Of a DNA stretch of 31,043 bases, positions 23,790-31,043 are shown in pieces. The stretch spans positions 1-31,043 of the forward strand of contig NZ_JBGCDL010000318.1 in NCBI RefSeq assembly GCF_045105435.1, written 5' to 3'. The notes beneath the pieces were generated by a model. That model made no database searches. It saw only the letters and a program-made list of their open reading frames with translations, and had not been told where the DNA came from. The position numbers and the translations under genes were made by a program. Numbering within the stretch: position 1 is the stretch's first letter; each line of letters opens with the position of its first letter. Source of the DNA: Kordia sp045105435. Its GTDB lineage: Bacteria; Bacteroidota; Bacteroidia; Flavobacteriales; Flavobacteriaceae.

Positions 23790-26504
23790 TTATAGATTAT
23801 ATTTCACACTCAAAATCACATAACGCGGCTGAATAAAATATTCGCTCGTACTTGTTAAGAAAGAATTTGAATTGTCTTGATTCAATGATTTTGTGTTTAA
23901 TAAGTTCGTTCCGCTTACCGTATATTCCCATTGACTGTCTTTCTTTTGGTACGATAGTTCCGCTTTTAAGAAGTTGTAACTATTGATTGTACGTTCTTCA
24001 TTGCTGTAATTAAAATACGAATAATCGGCAGTAAAGATGAAACTCTTCAAGAAATATGCATCTACGTTTACAAACGGACTGTTGGTAATAAAACGGTTTG
24101 AATTGTTTCCTTGATCGTAATTATTGATGGTTAAATTGTAACCAACTTCAATGTTTGGAGCGTTTCTAAAGTTTGTGCTCACGCGCGTTCTGTATGCTTG
24201 CGTAAACGATTCGTTGACATTCCGAATTCCGTTAATTTCTTGATTAAATTTTGAAAGCGATAAGGTTCCGCCAACAGATGCTTTTATTTTTCCAAATGTA
24301 CGCTCAAAACGTCCGTTTGCCGTAAATGTTTCATCTGCAAAGTTTGAGTTAAATGGTGTAGAAACACTGTTTGTACTTAACACATCAGGATCAGTTCCAC
24401 TTCCAGGAATGGTTAAGAATTGTGAACGATTTCGGATTGGATCTACACGTTTGTTGTAATTTAAAAAGGCAAAAATATTTGTGTAATTGAACAGATTGAA
24501 ACTAAAGTAACTCAAGTTCAAATTGTGTGACAACGCATTTTCAAGCGTTCTGTTTCCTCTAAAAATGGAATTGTAATTGTTAAAGACTAAACCTTCTGCC
24601 AAATTATTTACGTCTGTAAAATCGGTTTGCATTTGGTAGGCAAAATTCAAATTCTCAGAATCTTTAAACTGCACACGAATGTTTGCATCTGGCAGAAAAC
24701 GCGTGAATGTATCTTTAAATTCCGAATCGAATTGCGTATTTTTTATGCTGTACGCATGCGCGGTAAGTCCTGGCGTAAAGGTGAACTTTCCAGATTTTAT
24801 CTTATAGTGCATTCCCACGTATGTGTCCGAAAAATTATAATTCACATCATTTTCTAACGCTTGTTGCGCGCTAAATAATGACAGTTTGCTTCCGCTGTCT
24901 AATAATTGGAAAATTTCCGAATCAAATTGCTGTGAACTCAACGTAGTTCCTGCCGTAATGTTTATGTTACTCTTTTGATTTAACACGTACCAATAATCCA
25001 ATCGTGCATCAAATTTGTTCGTTTTTACGCGTTTGTCTTGTGCAATATCTAAAAACGTTTGCGACGTATTTAAACCTAGTACATCTGTAAAACGGAATTG
25101 TTCACTTTGCGCGAGTCGTGCATTGTAAAACGGATCTTCGTCTTGTAATAAATGCTGCGCTTCCAATGCAAAAATATGGTTTTCGCTTAACGTATAATAG
25201 TAGTTAAAATTTTGATTGAAACTATACGGATTCTGCGCTTGGCGCTCATCAATATTTCCTAGTAGCGATGAAAAGAAATCTTGCGTTTCCGTTTGTTGCG
25301 ACACTTTTGCAAAAATATCATAATCCATCTGATTGTTGCTATTTGGCTTGTATGTTGAGCTAAGTTTAAACAATCCTAAATCACTTTTTTGGCGCGTTGT
25401 TGTCGTCGTAATTTCGTCGGGAGTTGTTTCGTCAATATAATTATTAACACTGTTTTCTTGTAATTCAGTTCGTGAACCAGAATAGATTGCAAAGCCAGTA
25501 ATGTCCCACGTTTTCTTTGGCGAATAACTAAAGTTGGCTGCTCCAAATTTTGAGTCGATCGCTTTCGCGCGATTGTTTCTCAGCGTTAAAAAACCAATAT
25601 CGCTTGAAGCTACATTAAAGTTCGTACCTGTATTTCTGGCTGCATTTCTAAATCCGCCTGAAAAATTAAAATAATCACGTGTTGTAAACGGAATGGAACC
25701 AATATTATTAAAATCTGTAATGAAATTAACACTGTATTTTGGACTGTAATAAAACAAGCGTGGATTGGCAATATAGCGTTCTTCGGGACCAATTCCTCCC
25801 GTAATTTCACCAAACCAAAAGTTTTTCTTTCCTTCTTTCAGTTTGATATTGATCATGACATTATCTTGATCATTTCCAAGACCTCTTAGCTGTGAAACCT
25901 CGTTGCTATTTTTTAGCACTTCTACTTTGTCAACCGCATCCGCAGGAATGTTTTTTGTAGCTAATTTGCTATCGCCATCAAAAAACTCCTTTCCTTCTAC
26001 CATGACTTTCGTTACCGCTTTTCCTTCTACTTCTATTTCACCATCATCTGTAACCTCAATGCCGGGCAGTTTTTTTAGGACATCGCCTAGTTTTTTTTCC
26101 GAGCCGTTTTTAAAAGAATCCGCATTGTATATAATCGTATCGCCTTTGATGGTTACGGGCATTTCATAAGTAAGTTCGACGGCGTCTAAGCTTTTATCGG
26201 CTTTCATTACAAAGTCTTTTGTAATATCTACTTCCTTTGTAGTTAACGAATCATTTACAGTTGCCAAACCTATAAAACTTACTTTTATAGCATAGTTTGT
26301 ATTCTTCTTTAATGCGAGTCTAAAGCGACCTTCATTATTGGTAATCCCGTACGATTCTAAGGTATTTGTTGCTTTGTTAAGCGCTATCACGTTTGCCAAT
26401 TCTAAAGGTTTGCCAACACTGTCTTTTACGACACCTTCAAATTTAATTTGGGCAATAGTAGTCTGTGCCGTGAAACACAGCAGTAGCAGTAATATATTTT
26501 TCAT
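23790..26504 (-). CDS. Outer-membrane beta-barrel receptor with carboxypeptidase-regulatory-like domain
   Basis: The 904-residue protein has a signal peptide (MKNILLLLLCFTAQTTIAQ). A carboxypeptidase-regulatory-like beta domain follows (~20-105, FEGVVKDSVGKPLELANVIAL), then a plug-like region (~115-225) with VLKKLPGIEVTDDGEIEVEG and IPADAVDKVEVLKN. A long beta-barrel rich in alternating aromatic residues runs to the C-terminus (YVILSVKYNL). This is the outer-membrane-beta-barrel/TonB-receptor-like architecture common in Bacteroidota. No TonB box was picked out by eye, so energised transport is not certain. It is the last gene of an operon with two GLPGLI proteins and a protease. The ligand is unknown. 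Confidence 0.9.
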   Translation of the reverse strand: MKNILLLLLCFTAQTTIAQIKFEGVVKDSVGKPLELANVIALNKATNTLESYGITNNEGRFRLALKKNTNYAIKVSFIGLATVNDSLTTKEVDITKDFVMKADKSLDAVELTYEMPVTIKGDTIIYNADSFKNGSEKKLGDVLKKLPGIEVTDDGEIEVEGKAVTKVMVEGKEFFDGDSKLATKNIPADAVDKVEVLKNSNEVSQLRGLGNDQDNVMINIKLKEGKKNFWFGEITGGIGPEERYIANPRLFYYSPKYSVNFITDFNNIGSIPFTTRDYFNFSGGFRNAARNTGTNFNVASSDIGFLTLRNNRAKAIDSKFGAANFSYSPKKTWDITGFAIYSGSRTELQENSVNNYIDETTPDEITTTTTRQKSDLGLFKLSSTYKPNSNNQMDYDIFAKVSQQTETQDFFSSLLGNIDERQAQNPYSFNQNFNYYYTLSENHIFALEAQHLLQDEDPFYNARLAQSEQFRFTDVLGLNTSQTFLDIAQDKRVKTNKFDARLDYWYVLNQKSNINITAGTTLSSQQFDSEIFQLLDSGSKLSLFSAQQALENDVNYNFSDTYVGMHYKIKSGKFTFTPGLTAHAYSIKNTQFDSEFKDTFTRFLPDANIRVQFKDSENLNFAYQMQTDFTDVNNLAEGLVFNNYNSIFRGNRTLENALSHNLNLSYFSFNLFNYTNIFAFLNYNKRVDPIRNRSQFLTIPGSGTDPDVLSTNSVSTPFNSNFADETFTANGRFERTFGKIKASVGGTLSLSKFNQEINGIRNVNESFTQAYRTRVSTNFRNAPNIEVGYNLTINNYDQGNNSNRFITNSPFVNVDAYFLKSFIFTADYSYFNYSNEERTINSYNFLKAELSYQKKDSQWEYTVSGTNLLNTKSLNQDNSNSFLTSTSEYFIQPRYVILSVKYNL

Positions 26505-26544
26505 TGGTATTTTTTCTTCTGGTTAGTTGTTGGCTAGACAGATT

Positions 26545-27438
26545 TTATTCTCCGCCACGACCTCTTCCTCCGCGACCGCGGTACATGTCGCGCATTTCTT
26601 GCATTTTGGTTTTTACAGTTTCGTTGTATTCTTTACGTGTCACCTCTTTACCTTTAGTTGGCGCTTCAATGACTTCTTTTTCACCTGGATTCATGACAAT
26701 TTTAGAACATAAAATAGTAGTCTTGTATGCATTTACTTCTAAAATTAATCCTGGCAATCCCCAATATTCTCCTGGACCTTGGTTGATAGGAATGTCAAGC
26801 GTGTACCAAGCGGTTACTAAGATTTCTTTTGGAATGTCTACTTGACTAAACGGATCTTTTGCCGCTTTTATAGAGTCTTGCTTTTTTTCTTCAGCTGTTT
26901 TGTCTTCATCCTTTTTTCGGTTTCTTGGACGCATTGCGCTAAAATCAAGTTCGTCAACTTTCTTTAATGCAGTTGCTTTGAAACAAAGGTATTTTCCAAT
27001 TTGTTTGGTTTCACCTTCCATTTGCCATTCTAACTTTTGCAAACTGTCTTTGATCAAGAATTTTTTACCGAAAAACTCTTTCGACTCTAACAATACTTGG
27101 TTTCTTACGTCTTTGTATTGTGGTCCTGGCGAAAAACTTCCCATCATCATACGACCAAAACCGCCTCTTCCACCTTGTCCTGGCGCTTCAATTTTTTCTT
27201 CTTCTTTATAGGTTGAAGCTGTTTGAGAAAAATTTAAAACGTATACTTTTTCTAAATAGCTTTTCATCATATTTTGAACACGTTTTTTTTGCTCAGCTGA
27301 CATTTGTCTGCCACCTCTGCCGCCCCAACTATCCATATCCACAGTTGTTTTGGATTGATAGTAAGCTTTTCCTTGAAAATTTTGAGCAAATACGCCTGTT
27401 GTGCATAAAACTAAGCTCCAAAGTAATAGTCGTTTCAT
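26545..27438 (-). CDS. GLPGLI-family exported protein with Gly/Arg-rich tail
   Basis: The 297-residue protein starts with a signal peptide (MKRLLLWSLVLCTTGVFAQ) and carries the naming motif at 227-232 within YWGLPGLILEV. Family-type blocks SKTTVDMDS, YVLNFSQTASTYKEEEK, GKKFLIKD and WQMEGETKQIGKYLCFKA are visible. Two low-complexity regions are unusual: GQGGRGGFGRMMMG (~87-100) and a C-terminal tail MYRGRGGRGRGGE. GLPGLI proteins are typical of Bacteroidota and often sit beside outer-membrane receptors, as here; their molecular role is unknown to me. It is 40 bp upstream of the receptor gene. Confidence 0.92.
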   Translation of the reverse strand: MKRLLLWSLVLCTTGVFAQNFQGKAYYQSKTTVDMDSWGGRGGRQMSAEQKKRVQNMMKSYLEKVYVLNFSQTASTYKEEEKIEAPGQGGRGGFGRMMMGSFSPGPQYKDVRNQVLLESKEFFGKKFLIKDSLQKLEWQMEGETKQIGKYLCFKATALKKVDELDFSAMRPRNRKKDEDKTAEEKKQDSIKAAKDPFSQVDIPKEILVTAWYTLDIPINQGPGEYWGLPGLILEVNAYKTTILCSKIVMNPGEKEVIEAPTKGKEVTRKEYNETVKTKMQEMRDMYRGRGGRGRGGE

Positions 27439-27587
27439 CTGTTAGATATTTATGTTTTTTAGTGTTTTTTCAGTATTCCTGCTATGTTAGTACATATTAG
27501 GGTAAAAAGTTACACTTTTAACTTCATTAGGACTATTATTTTTTGACTGGGTTTAATGTTCTTTTGTTAAAATTTTCTTAAAAAAGC

Positions 27588-28769
27588 CTATATCAGGCGT
27601 TTCAACAGAATCGTGATTGTTTTTATAGTTCCTTTTTCTGTTTTTAATTTCAGCTTTACTTTTTCGTTTTTTTGCTTTAAAATTTCTCTACACTTGCGCA
27701 CATCTTTTGCGGTAATATCATTTATTTCAAGCAATTGATCGCCTTCACGAATTCCTTTTTTATACGCTTCAGCAGCTGTAATTACGTTTGAAATTTTAAT
27801 GATGTCCGTTTCTTGTGTTAGGGAAATTCCGCTACGTGGAAATTCAAAAGCTTTTTGATACGTTTTGTTTGGTTTTAGATAGATTTTTTTATGCTTATAA
27901 TCGAGAATACTATTGAATTTATTGATGATTTTAATTCCTAAGATTCCTGTATATGCTTCGGAAGCCATTACGCCTGCTTTGCTATTTGATAAATCGATTG
28001 GCATTTCTCCAAAAGTAAAATCGTCCCATTGCAAACTCACTATTTTCCCAATTTTAAAGTTGGAAGAAGTGGTAAGTCCTTCCGCTTTGTTTTCAATCGT
28101 TTTTCCAAGTAAGTTTTCTATGTTTTTGGCTTTTACAAAAGGTGTATTGAGTAAGAATGTCAAATTCGCGCCAGAATCAAACAGAAAATTCCCTTTAAAT
28201 TTTTGATTGTTTTCTAGTGTAAATTCGAGATTGACTTGCGGAATTTGACTGTAATCAAAAGATGCTTCAACCGTTTTGTATTGCTCTTTTTCTTGAATAT
28301 CTTTTATGCTTTTATACAATTTTATTACATTCTCGTCGTAATCAATCTGCGTTACATATTCCTTCATAATGTTGTAACCGATAATTCCATCTACTTGCTG
28401 ATTTCCACGTTTGGATAAACGTTCTAAATCGACCAAAACCGTATGTGCATCTTCCAGAATTACATTTCCTATTTGAAATTTTTGCGACAATGCAATGTTG
28501 TACATTTCTGATCCGGCAGCACCTTGCGTAGGTTGTTGATAGTCTGCTTTTACACCAATTTTCTCAGCTACTTTTTCATCTAAAACAACTGTAGAAGCAC
28601 CCGTATCAAACACAAAATTTAATGGTGCTGTATGCTCGTTTACTTTGACTTTGATGTACATTAATTCATCATTCTCAAAAGGAATTGTGGCAACTTGAGC
28701 TTGTGTTACTGATATGAAAACGATCAGACAAAACAGCAGTAAATAGTTATTTTGAAATTGATTTTTCAT
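27588..28769 (-). CDS. Exported retropepsin-like aspartic protease with PDZ domain
   Basis: The 393-residue protein has a signal peptide ending near VTQAQ (residue 25). Two aspartic-protease half-motifs follow: FVFDTGAST (Asp55) and FLFDSGANL (Asp198), each preceded and followed by the expected beta strands. A PDZ domain occupies ~320-393 (GISLTQETDIIKISNV, GIREGDQLLEINDITAKD). Both halves in one chain suggest a self-contained active site. It is probably periplasmic or surface-attached, cleaving or binding an envelope protein. It lies 6 bp after one GLPGLI gene and 149 bp before the other, suggesting that GLPGLI proteins or the receptor may be its partners; that is inference. Confidence 0.9.
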   Translation of the reverse strand: MKNQFQNNYLLLFCLIVFISVTQAQVATIPFENDELMYIKVKVNEHTAPLNFVFDTGASTVVLDEKVAEKIGVKADYQQPTQGAAGSEMYNIALSQKFQIGNVILEDAHTVLVDLERLSKRGNQQVDGIIGYNIMKEYVTQIDYDENVIKLYKSIKDIQEKEQYKTVEASFDYSQIPQVNLEFTLENNQKFKGNFLFDSGANLTFLLNTPFVKAKNIENLLGKTIENKAEGLTTSSNFKIGKIVSLQWDDFTFGEMPIDLSNSKAGVMASEAYTGILGIKIINKFNSILDYKHKKIYLKPNKTYQKAFEFPRSGISLTQETDIIKISNVITAAEAYKKGIREGDQLLEINDITAKDVRKCREILKQKNEKVKLKLKTEKGTIKTITILLKRLI

Positions 28770-28775
28770 CTTTTG

Positions 28776-29630
28776 TTATCCTCCTATTTCTATTCTGATT
28801 TCATTTCCGTCTCCGCGTCCGTTTCCATTATAGCGTTCCATCATTTCTTTTGATTTCTTTTCCATGATTTCTTCAAATTTTGCAGAATTGACTTCTTTTC
28901 CTTTCGTTGGCTCCTTGATTTTTACCTTGTTTTTAGGGTTTAAAACAATTTTACTACAAACCATTGTGCGCGTTCCATCGTTTACTTCTAAGATTAACCC
29001 TGGCAAACCCCAATACATATCTGGACCTGCATTTACAGGAACTTCTGGCGTATACCAAGCGGTTACAGTCACTTTTTCTTTAGTTACTTCGGGTTCTTTG
29101 GTTTCATCAGAATTGAAAGACATAGACGACATTTTCTCAATTTCAATGATACGCGTTGCTTTGTAACATGTGTATTGACCAATGAATTTTGTTTCGCTTT
29201 CTAGTTTCCACTCTTTGTTTTCTAATTCATCTTTCACCAAAAACTTTTTACCCATAATTTCTTGTTCATGCGCATAGCGTTTTTCTCTGGAATTCTTGTA
29301 CAGTGTTGTAGATTGACTATTGCCCATAACCATAATATTTATTCCGCTACTTTGTGGTGATGGCGCGGCTAATTTTTCTTCTTCTTTATAGAGCGATTCA
29401 TACGGTGTAAATGTAAGTGTGTATTCTTTTTGAAACTGTTTTTGCAGCATTGCATTTAGTTTTTCTTGCATGTCTTTGTCAATTCCTTGACTTTGTCCTA
29501 CACTGTCCATTTTGAAATCCATTTTCATGCTGGTTTTGTAGGTTGCGACTCCTTGAAAGTCTTGTGCGTACAACATGGCATTGAGCAACATAAAGACAAA
29601 TGCGATGATTGATTTTGTATACATTTTCAT
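28776..29630 (-). CDS. GLPGLI-family exported protein, first gene of the envelope operon
   Basis: I start it at ATG 29630 (MKMYTKSIIAFVFMLLNAML), which gives a normal signal peptide ending YAQ and 284 residues; an upstream in-frame ATG at 29666 adds 12 basic residues that spoil the signal. The YWGLPGLILEV motif lies at ~206-216. TLTFTPYESLYKEEEKLAAP, GKKFLVKDELENKEWKLESE and FIGQYTCYKATR parallel the second GLPGLI protein of the operon, so they are paralogues. The tail NGNGRGDGNEIRIEIGG is again Gly-rich. The gene is divergent from the sensor kinase at 29774. Confidence 0.92.
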   Translation of the reverse strand: MKMYTKSIIAFVFMLLNAMLYAQDFQGVATYKTSMKMDFKMDSVGQSQGIDKDMQEKLNAMLQKQFQKEYTLTFTPYESLYKEEEKLAAPSPQSSGINIMVMGNSQSTTLYKNSREKRYAHEQEIMGKKFLVKDELENKEWKLESETKFIGQYTCYKATRIIEIEKMSSMSFNSDETKEPEVTKEKVTVTAWYTPEVPVNAGPDMYWGLPGLILEVNDGTRTMVCSKIVLNPKNKVKIKEPTKGKEVNSAKFEEIMEKKSKEMMERYNGNGRGDGNEIRIEIGG

Positions 29631-29663
29631 AATTCGTTTGTGTTTTTTAGTTTTTTGATGGTA

Positions 29664-29671
29664 CAAATATG
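29664..29671 (-). promoter_or_regulatory. Possible -7 box of the GLPGLI operon
   Basis: Minus-strand CATATTTG differs from TAnnTTTG only in the first base and lies 34 nt before the ATG at 29630. No -33 TTTG is evident, so an activator may be needed. Confidence 0.35.
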
Positions 29672-29693
29672 AACTTCTTTCTAATCGATTTTG

Positions 29694-29720
29694 GTTAATG
29701 AACGTTAACGAGTGTTAACC
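29694..29720. promoter_or_regulatory. Three GTTAA direct repeats with exact 10-bp period
   Basis: GTTAA occurs at 29694, 29704 and 29714 (GTTAATGAAC, GTTAACGAGT, GTTAACC). The outer edges also make an inverted GGTTAA...TTAACC. A period of one helical turn places the copies on one DNA face, as in sites for OmpR-type regulators. It lies between the divergent kinase and GLPGLI promoters, 27 bp from the plus-strand -7 box. Confidence 0.55.
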
Positions 29721-29747
29721 GATGCTGTATTATGACAAATAACGCCT

Positions 29748-29755
29748 TACTTTTG
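29748..29755 (+). promoter_or_regulatory. -7 box of the sensor kinase gene
   Basis: TACTTTTG matches TAnnTTTG and lies 18 nt before the ATG at 29774. No good -33 TTTG precedes it, and the GTTAA repeats occupy the region where an activator would bind. Confidence 0.6.
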
Positions 29756-29773
29756 AATTGTTAAGATATTAAA

Positions 29774-31043
29774 ATGAAACAACAACGTGCCACTTCTTGG
29801 ATTTTATACAGCATTATTGCAACTATTGCAATCACAATTGCTGTACAGGTGTATTGGAATTACAAGAGTTATCAAACCAATAAACAACAATTTATCAATC
29901 AGGTGCAGATAAGTTTGGATAATGCTGTAGAAGCGTATTATGCAGCTATTGCTAAAAAAGATAGAGTGATGTTTGTGTCTATGGATGCTTCCGACCTTGG
30001 CGATTTGCCTACATTTGAAAAGCTTAAAAATGTAAAAACAGATTCTATTTTACGTGTGTTTGGCCATGATAATTTTCACAAAGCTGATACTATTATTATT
30101 GATACACGAGTAGAAGGTGATGTAGAATATCCTAAAGAAATAATTGATTCTTTATTAAACTCTGCCGAATCAAGTATAAGAGCGAAATTGGCAAAGTTTG
30201 GTGATGGCGTTCAACAGTATAAAGATAGTATTCGCCTGTTTAATGAAGTTTCATCTTTATATATTTCTATTTCAGAAGATTCGCTGAATTTTAAAAAACT
30301 GCAATCGTTTTTAGACATTGAGTTTGATCGCAAGCAAATTGCACTTCCGTATCGTTTTAAAAAGTATCATAAAAATGAATTGATTGATGAATTGAATGTG
30401 AATTCACTTCCGAAGAAATTCTTAAAAACCAATGCAAAATCTGCGTATTTAAAACCTAATGAAAAAGTAGAGTTACAATATGCCAATATTACAACAGCCG
30501 TTTTACAAAAAAGCATGTTTGGTATTCTGCTTTCCACATTACTTTCGTTGGCAATTATTAGTTCGTTGTTGTATTTGTTGCGTGTGATTCGTAAACAGAA
30601 AGAATTGGCAGCGATTAAAAACGACTTGATTAGCAATATTACACACGAATTTAAAACTCCGATTACAACAGTTTCAACCGCTTTGGAAGCGATTCAGCAT
30701 TTTGGTGCGATGAATGATCCTGAGAAGACACAAAAATATTTGTCAATTTCAGAAAAGCAATTGAAAAAGTTACATTTGATGGTGGAGAAATTGCTAGAAA
30801 CTGCCACACTCGACAGTGAGAAATTGTTGTTGAAAAAAGAATCGGTAAATATTGTTGATTTCGTTTCAAAAACAACTGACAAGCAACGTACATTTTCAGC
30901 CAAAAAAACACTTTCTTTCCGAAGCAATATTGAAGATTTACCTATGGAAGTTGATCCTTTTCATTTTGAAAATGCAATTACAAATTTGATTGATAACGCG
31001 CTAAAATATGGCGGAAATACTATTGAAGTGAATGTTGCCAAAG
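29774..31043 (+). CDS. Sensor histidine kinase, 3' end outside window
   Basis: The frame is open from ATG 29774 to the window edge (423 codons). Membrane segments at ~9-27 and ~249-270 flank a ~220-residue periplasmic domain without a recognised fold. A HisKA helix follows, with His291 in SNITHEFKTPI. The start of the HATPase domain is visible, with an N box NAITNLIDNALKYGG near residue 402. The G boxes and stop are missing. The class normally pairs with OmpR-type regulators, probably encoded next. Its position suggests that it controls the divergent GLPGLI/protease/receptor operon. Confidence 0.95.
   Translation, partial: MKQQRATSWILYSIIATIAITIAVQVYWNYKSYQTNKQQFINQVQISLDNAVEAYYAAIAKKDRVMFVSMDASDLGDLPTFEKLKNVKTDSILRVFGHDNFHKADTIIIDTRVEGDVEYPKEIIDSLLNSAESSIRAKLAKFGDGVQQYKDSIRLFNEVSSLYISISEDSLNFKKLQSFLDIEFDRKQIALPYRFKKYHKNELIDELNVNSLPKKFLKTNAKSAYLKPNEKVELQYANITTAVLQKSMFGILLSTLLSLAIISSLLYLLRVIRKQKELAAIKNDLISNITHEFKTPITTVSTALEAIQHFGAMNDPEKTQKYLSISEKQLKKLHLMVEKLLETATLDSEKLLLKKESVNIVDFVSKTTDKQRTFSAKKTLSFRSNIEDLPMEVDPFHFENAITNLIDNALKYGGNTIEVNVAK

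Overview
The window looks like a chromosomal segment from a marine-type member of the Bacteroidota, most likely the family Flavobacteriaceae. The evidence is low GC, Bacteroidota promoter boxes (TAnnTTTG), few Shine-Dalgarno sequences, GLPGLI-family proteins beside an outer-membrane barrel receptor, and a large repeat-built secreted protein with a GEVED domain. A Kordia-like genus is a guess from overall feel only. No tRNA, rRNA, CRISPR, insertion sequence or phage gene was seen.

Layout. (1) 1-3497, minus: the first 1165 codons of a secreted modular protein with four ~139-residue repeats; its 3' end lies outside the window. (2) 3766-10672, minus: a methionine operon transcribed metY, metX, thrA (fused aspartokinase-homoserine dehydrogenase), metZ, ending at a hairpin with a UUCG loop. 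(3) 10257-10672, the operon's leader: a consensus promoter, then two consecutive modules, each a tiny ORF crowded with Met and Cys codons followed by an intrinsic terminator. I read this as a double transcription attenuator sensing Met and Cys supply. (4) 10761-12248, plus: metK, preceded by a SAM-II-like riboswitch. The two divergent units therefore appear to be controlled by two RNA mechanisms, one reading aminoacyl-tRNA supply and the other reading SAM.

(5) 12277-13440, minus: a tandem pair of paralogous exported proteins of unknown function. (6) 13706-18698, plus: a HAD phosphatase with an internal 27-bp tandem repeat, a Gfo/Idh/MocA oxidoreductase, an unknown membrane-anchored protein, a PqiA-like membrane protein and a small secreted protein. 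(7) 18726-21557, minus: a tightly packed four-gene operon with an unknown two-half protein ending in CPPTC, a polytopic membrane protein, a HisKA_3 histidine kinase and a NarL-type response regulator. (8) 21837-23291, plus: a pentein-fold (agmatine deiminase or arginine deiminase-like) enzyme standing alone.

(9) 23728-29630, minus: an envelope operon of GLPGLI protein, aspartic protease with PDZ domain, second GLPGLI protein and outer-membrane barrel receptor, closed by a strong terminator. Divergent from it at 29774 is a sensor histidine kinase that runs off the window. The shared intergenic region carries three GTTAA motifs spaced exactly 10 bp apart, a plausible response-regulator operator linking kinase and operon.

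The most interesting element is the tandem Met/Cys leader-peptide attenuator at 10257-10620. In both modules a segment late in the small ORF is complementary to the 5' arm of the following terminator, as classical attenuation requires.
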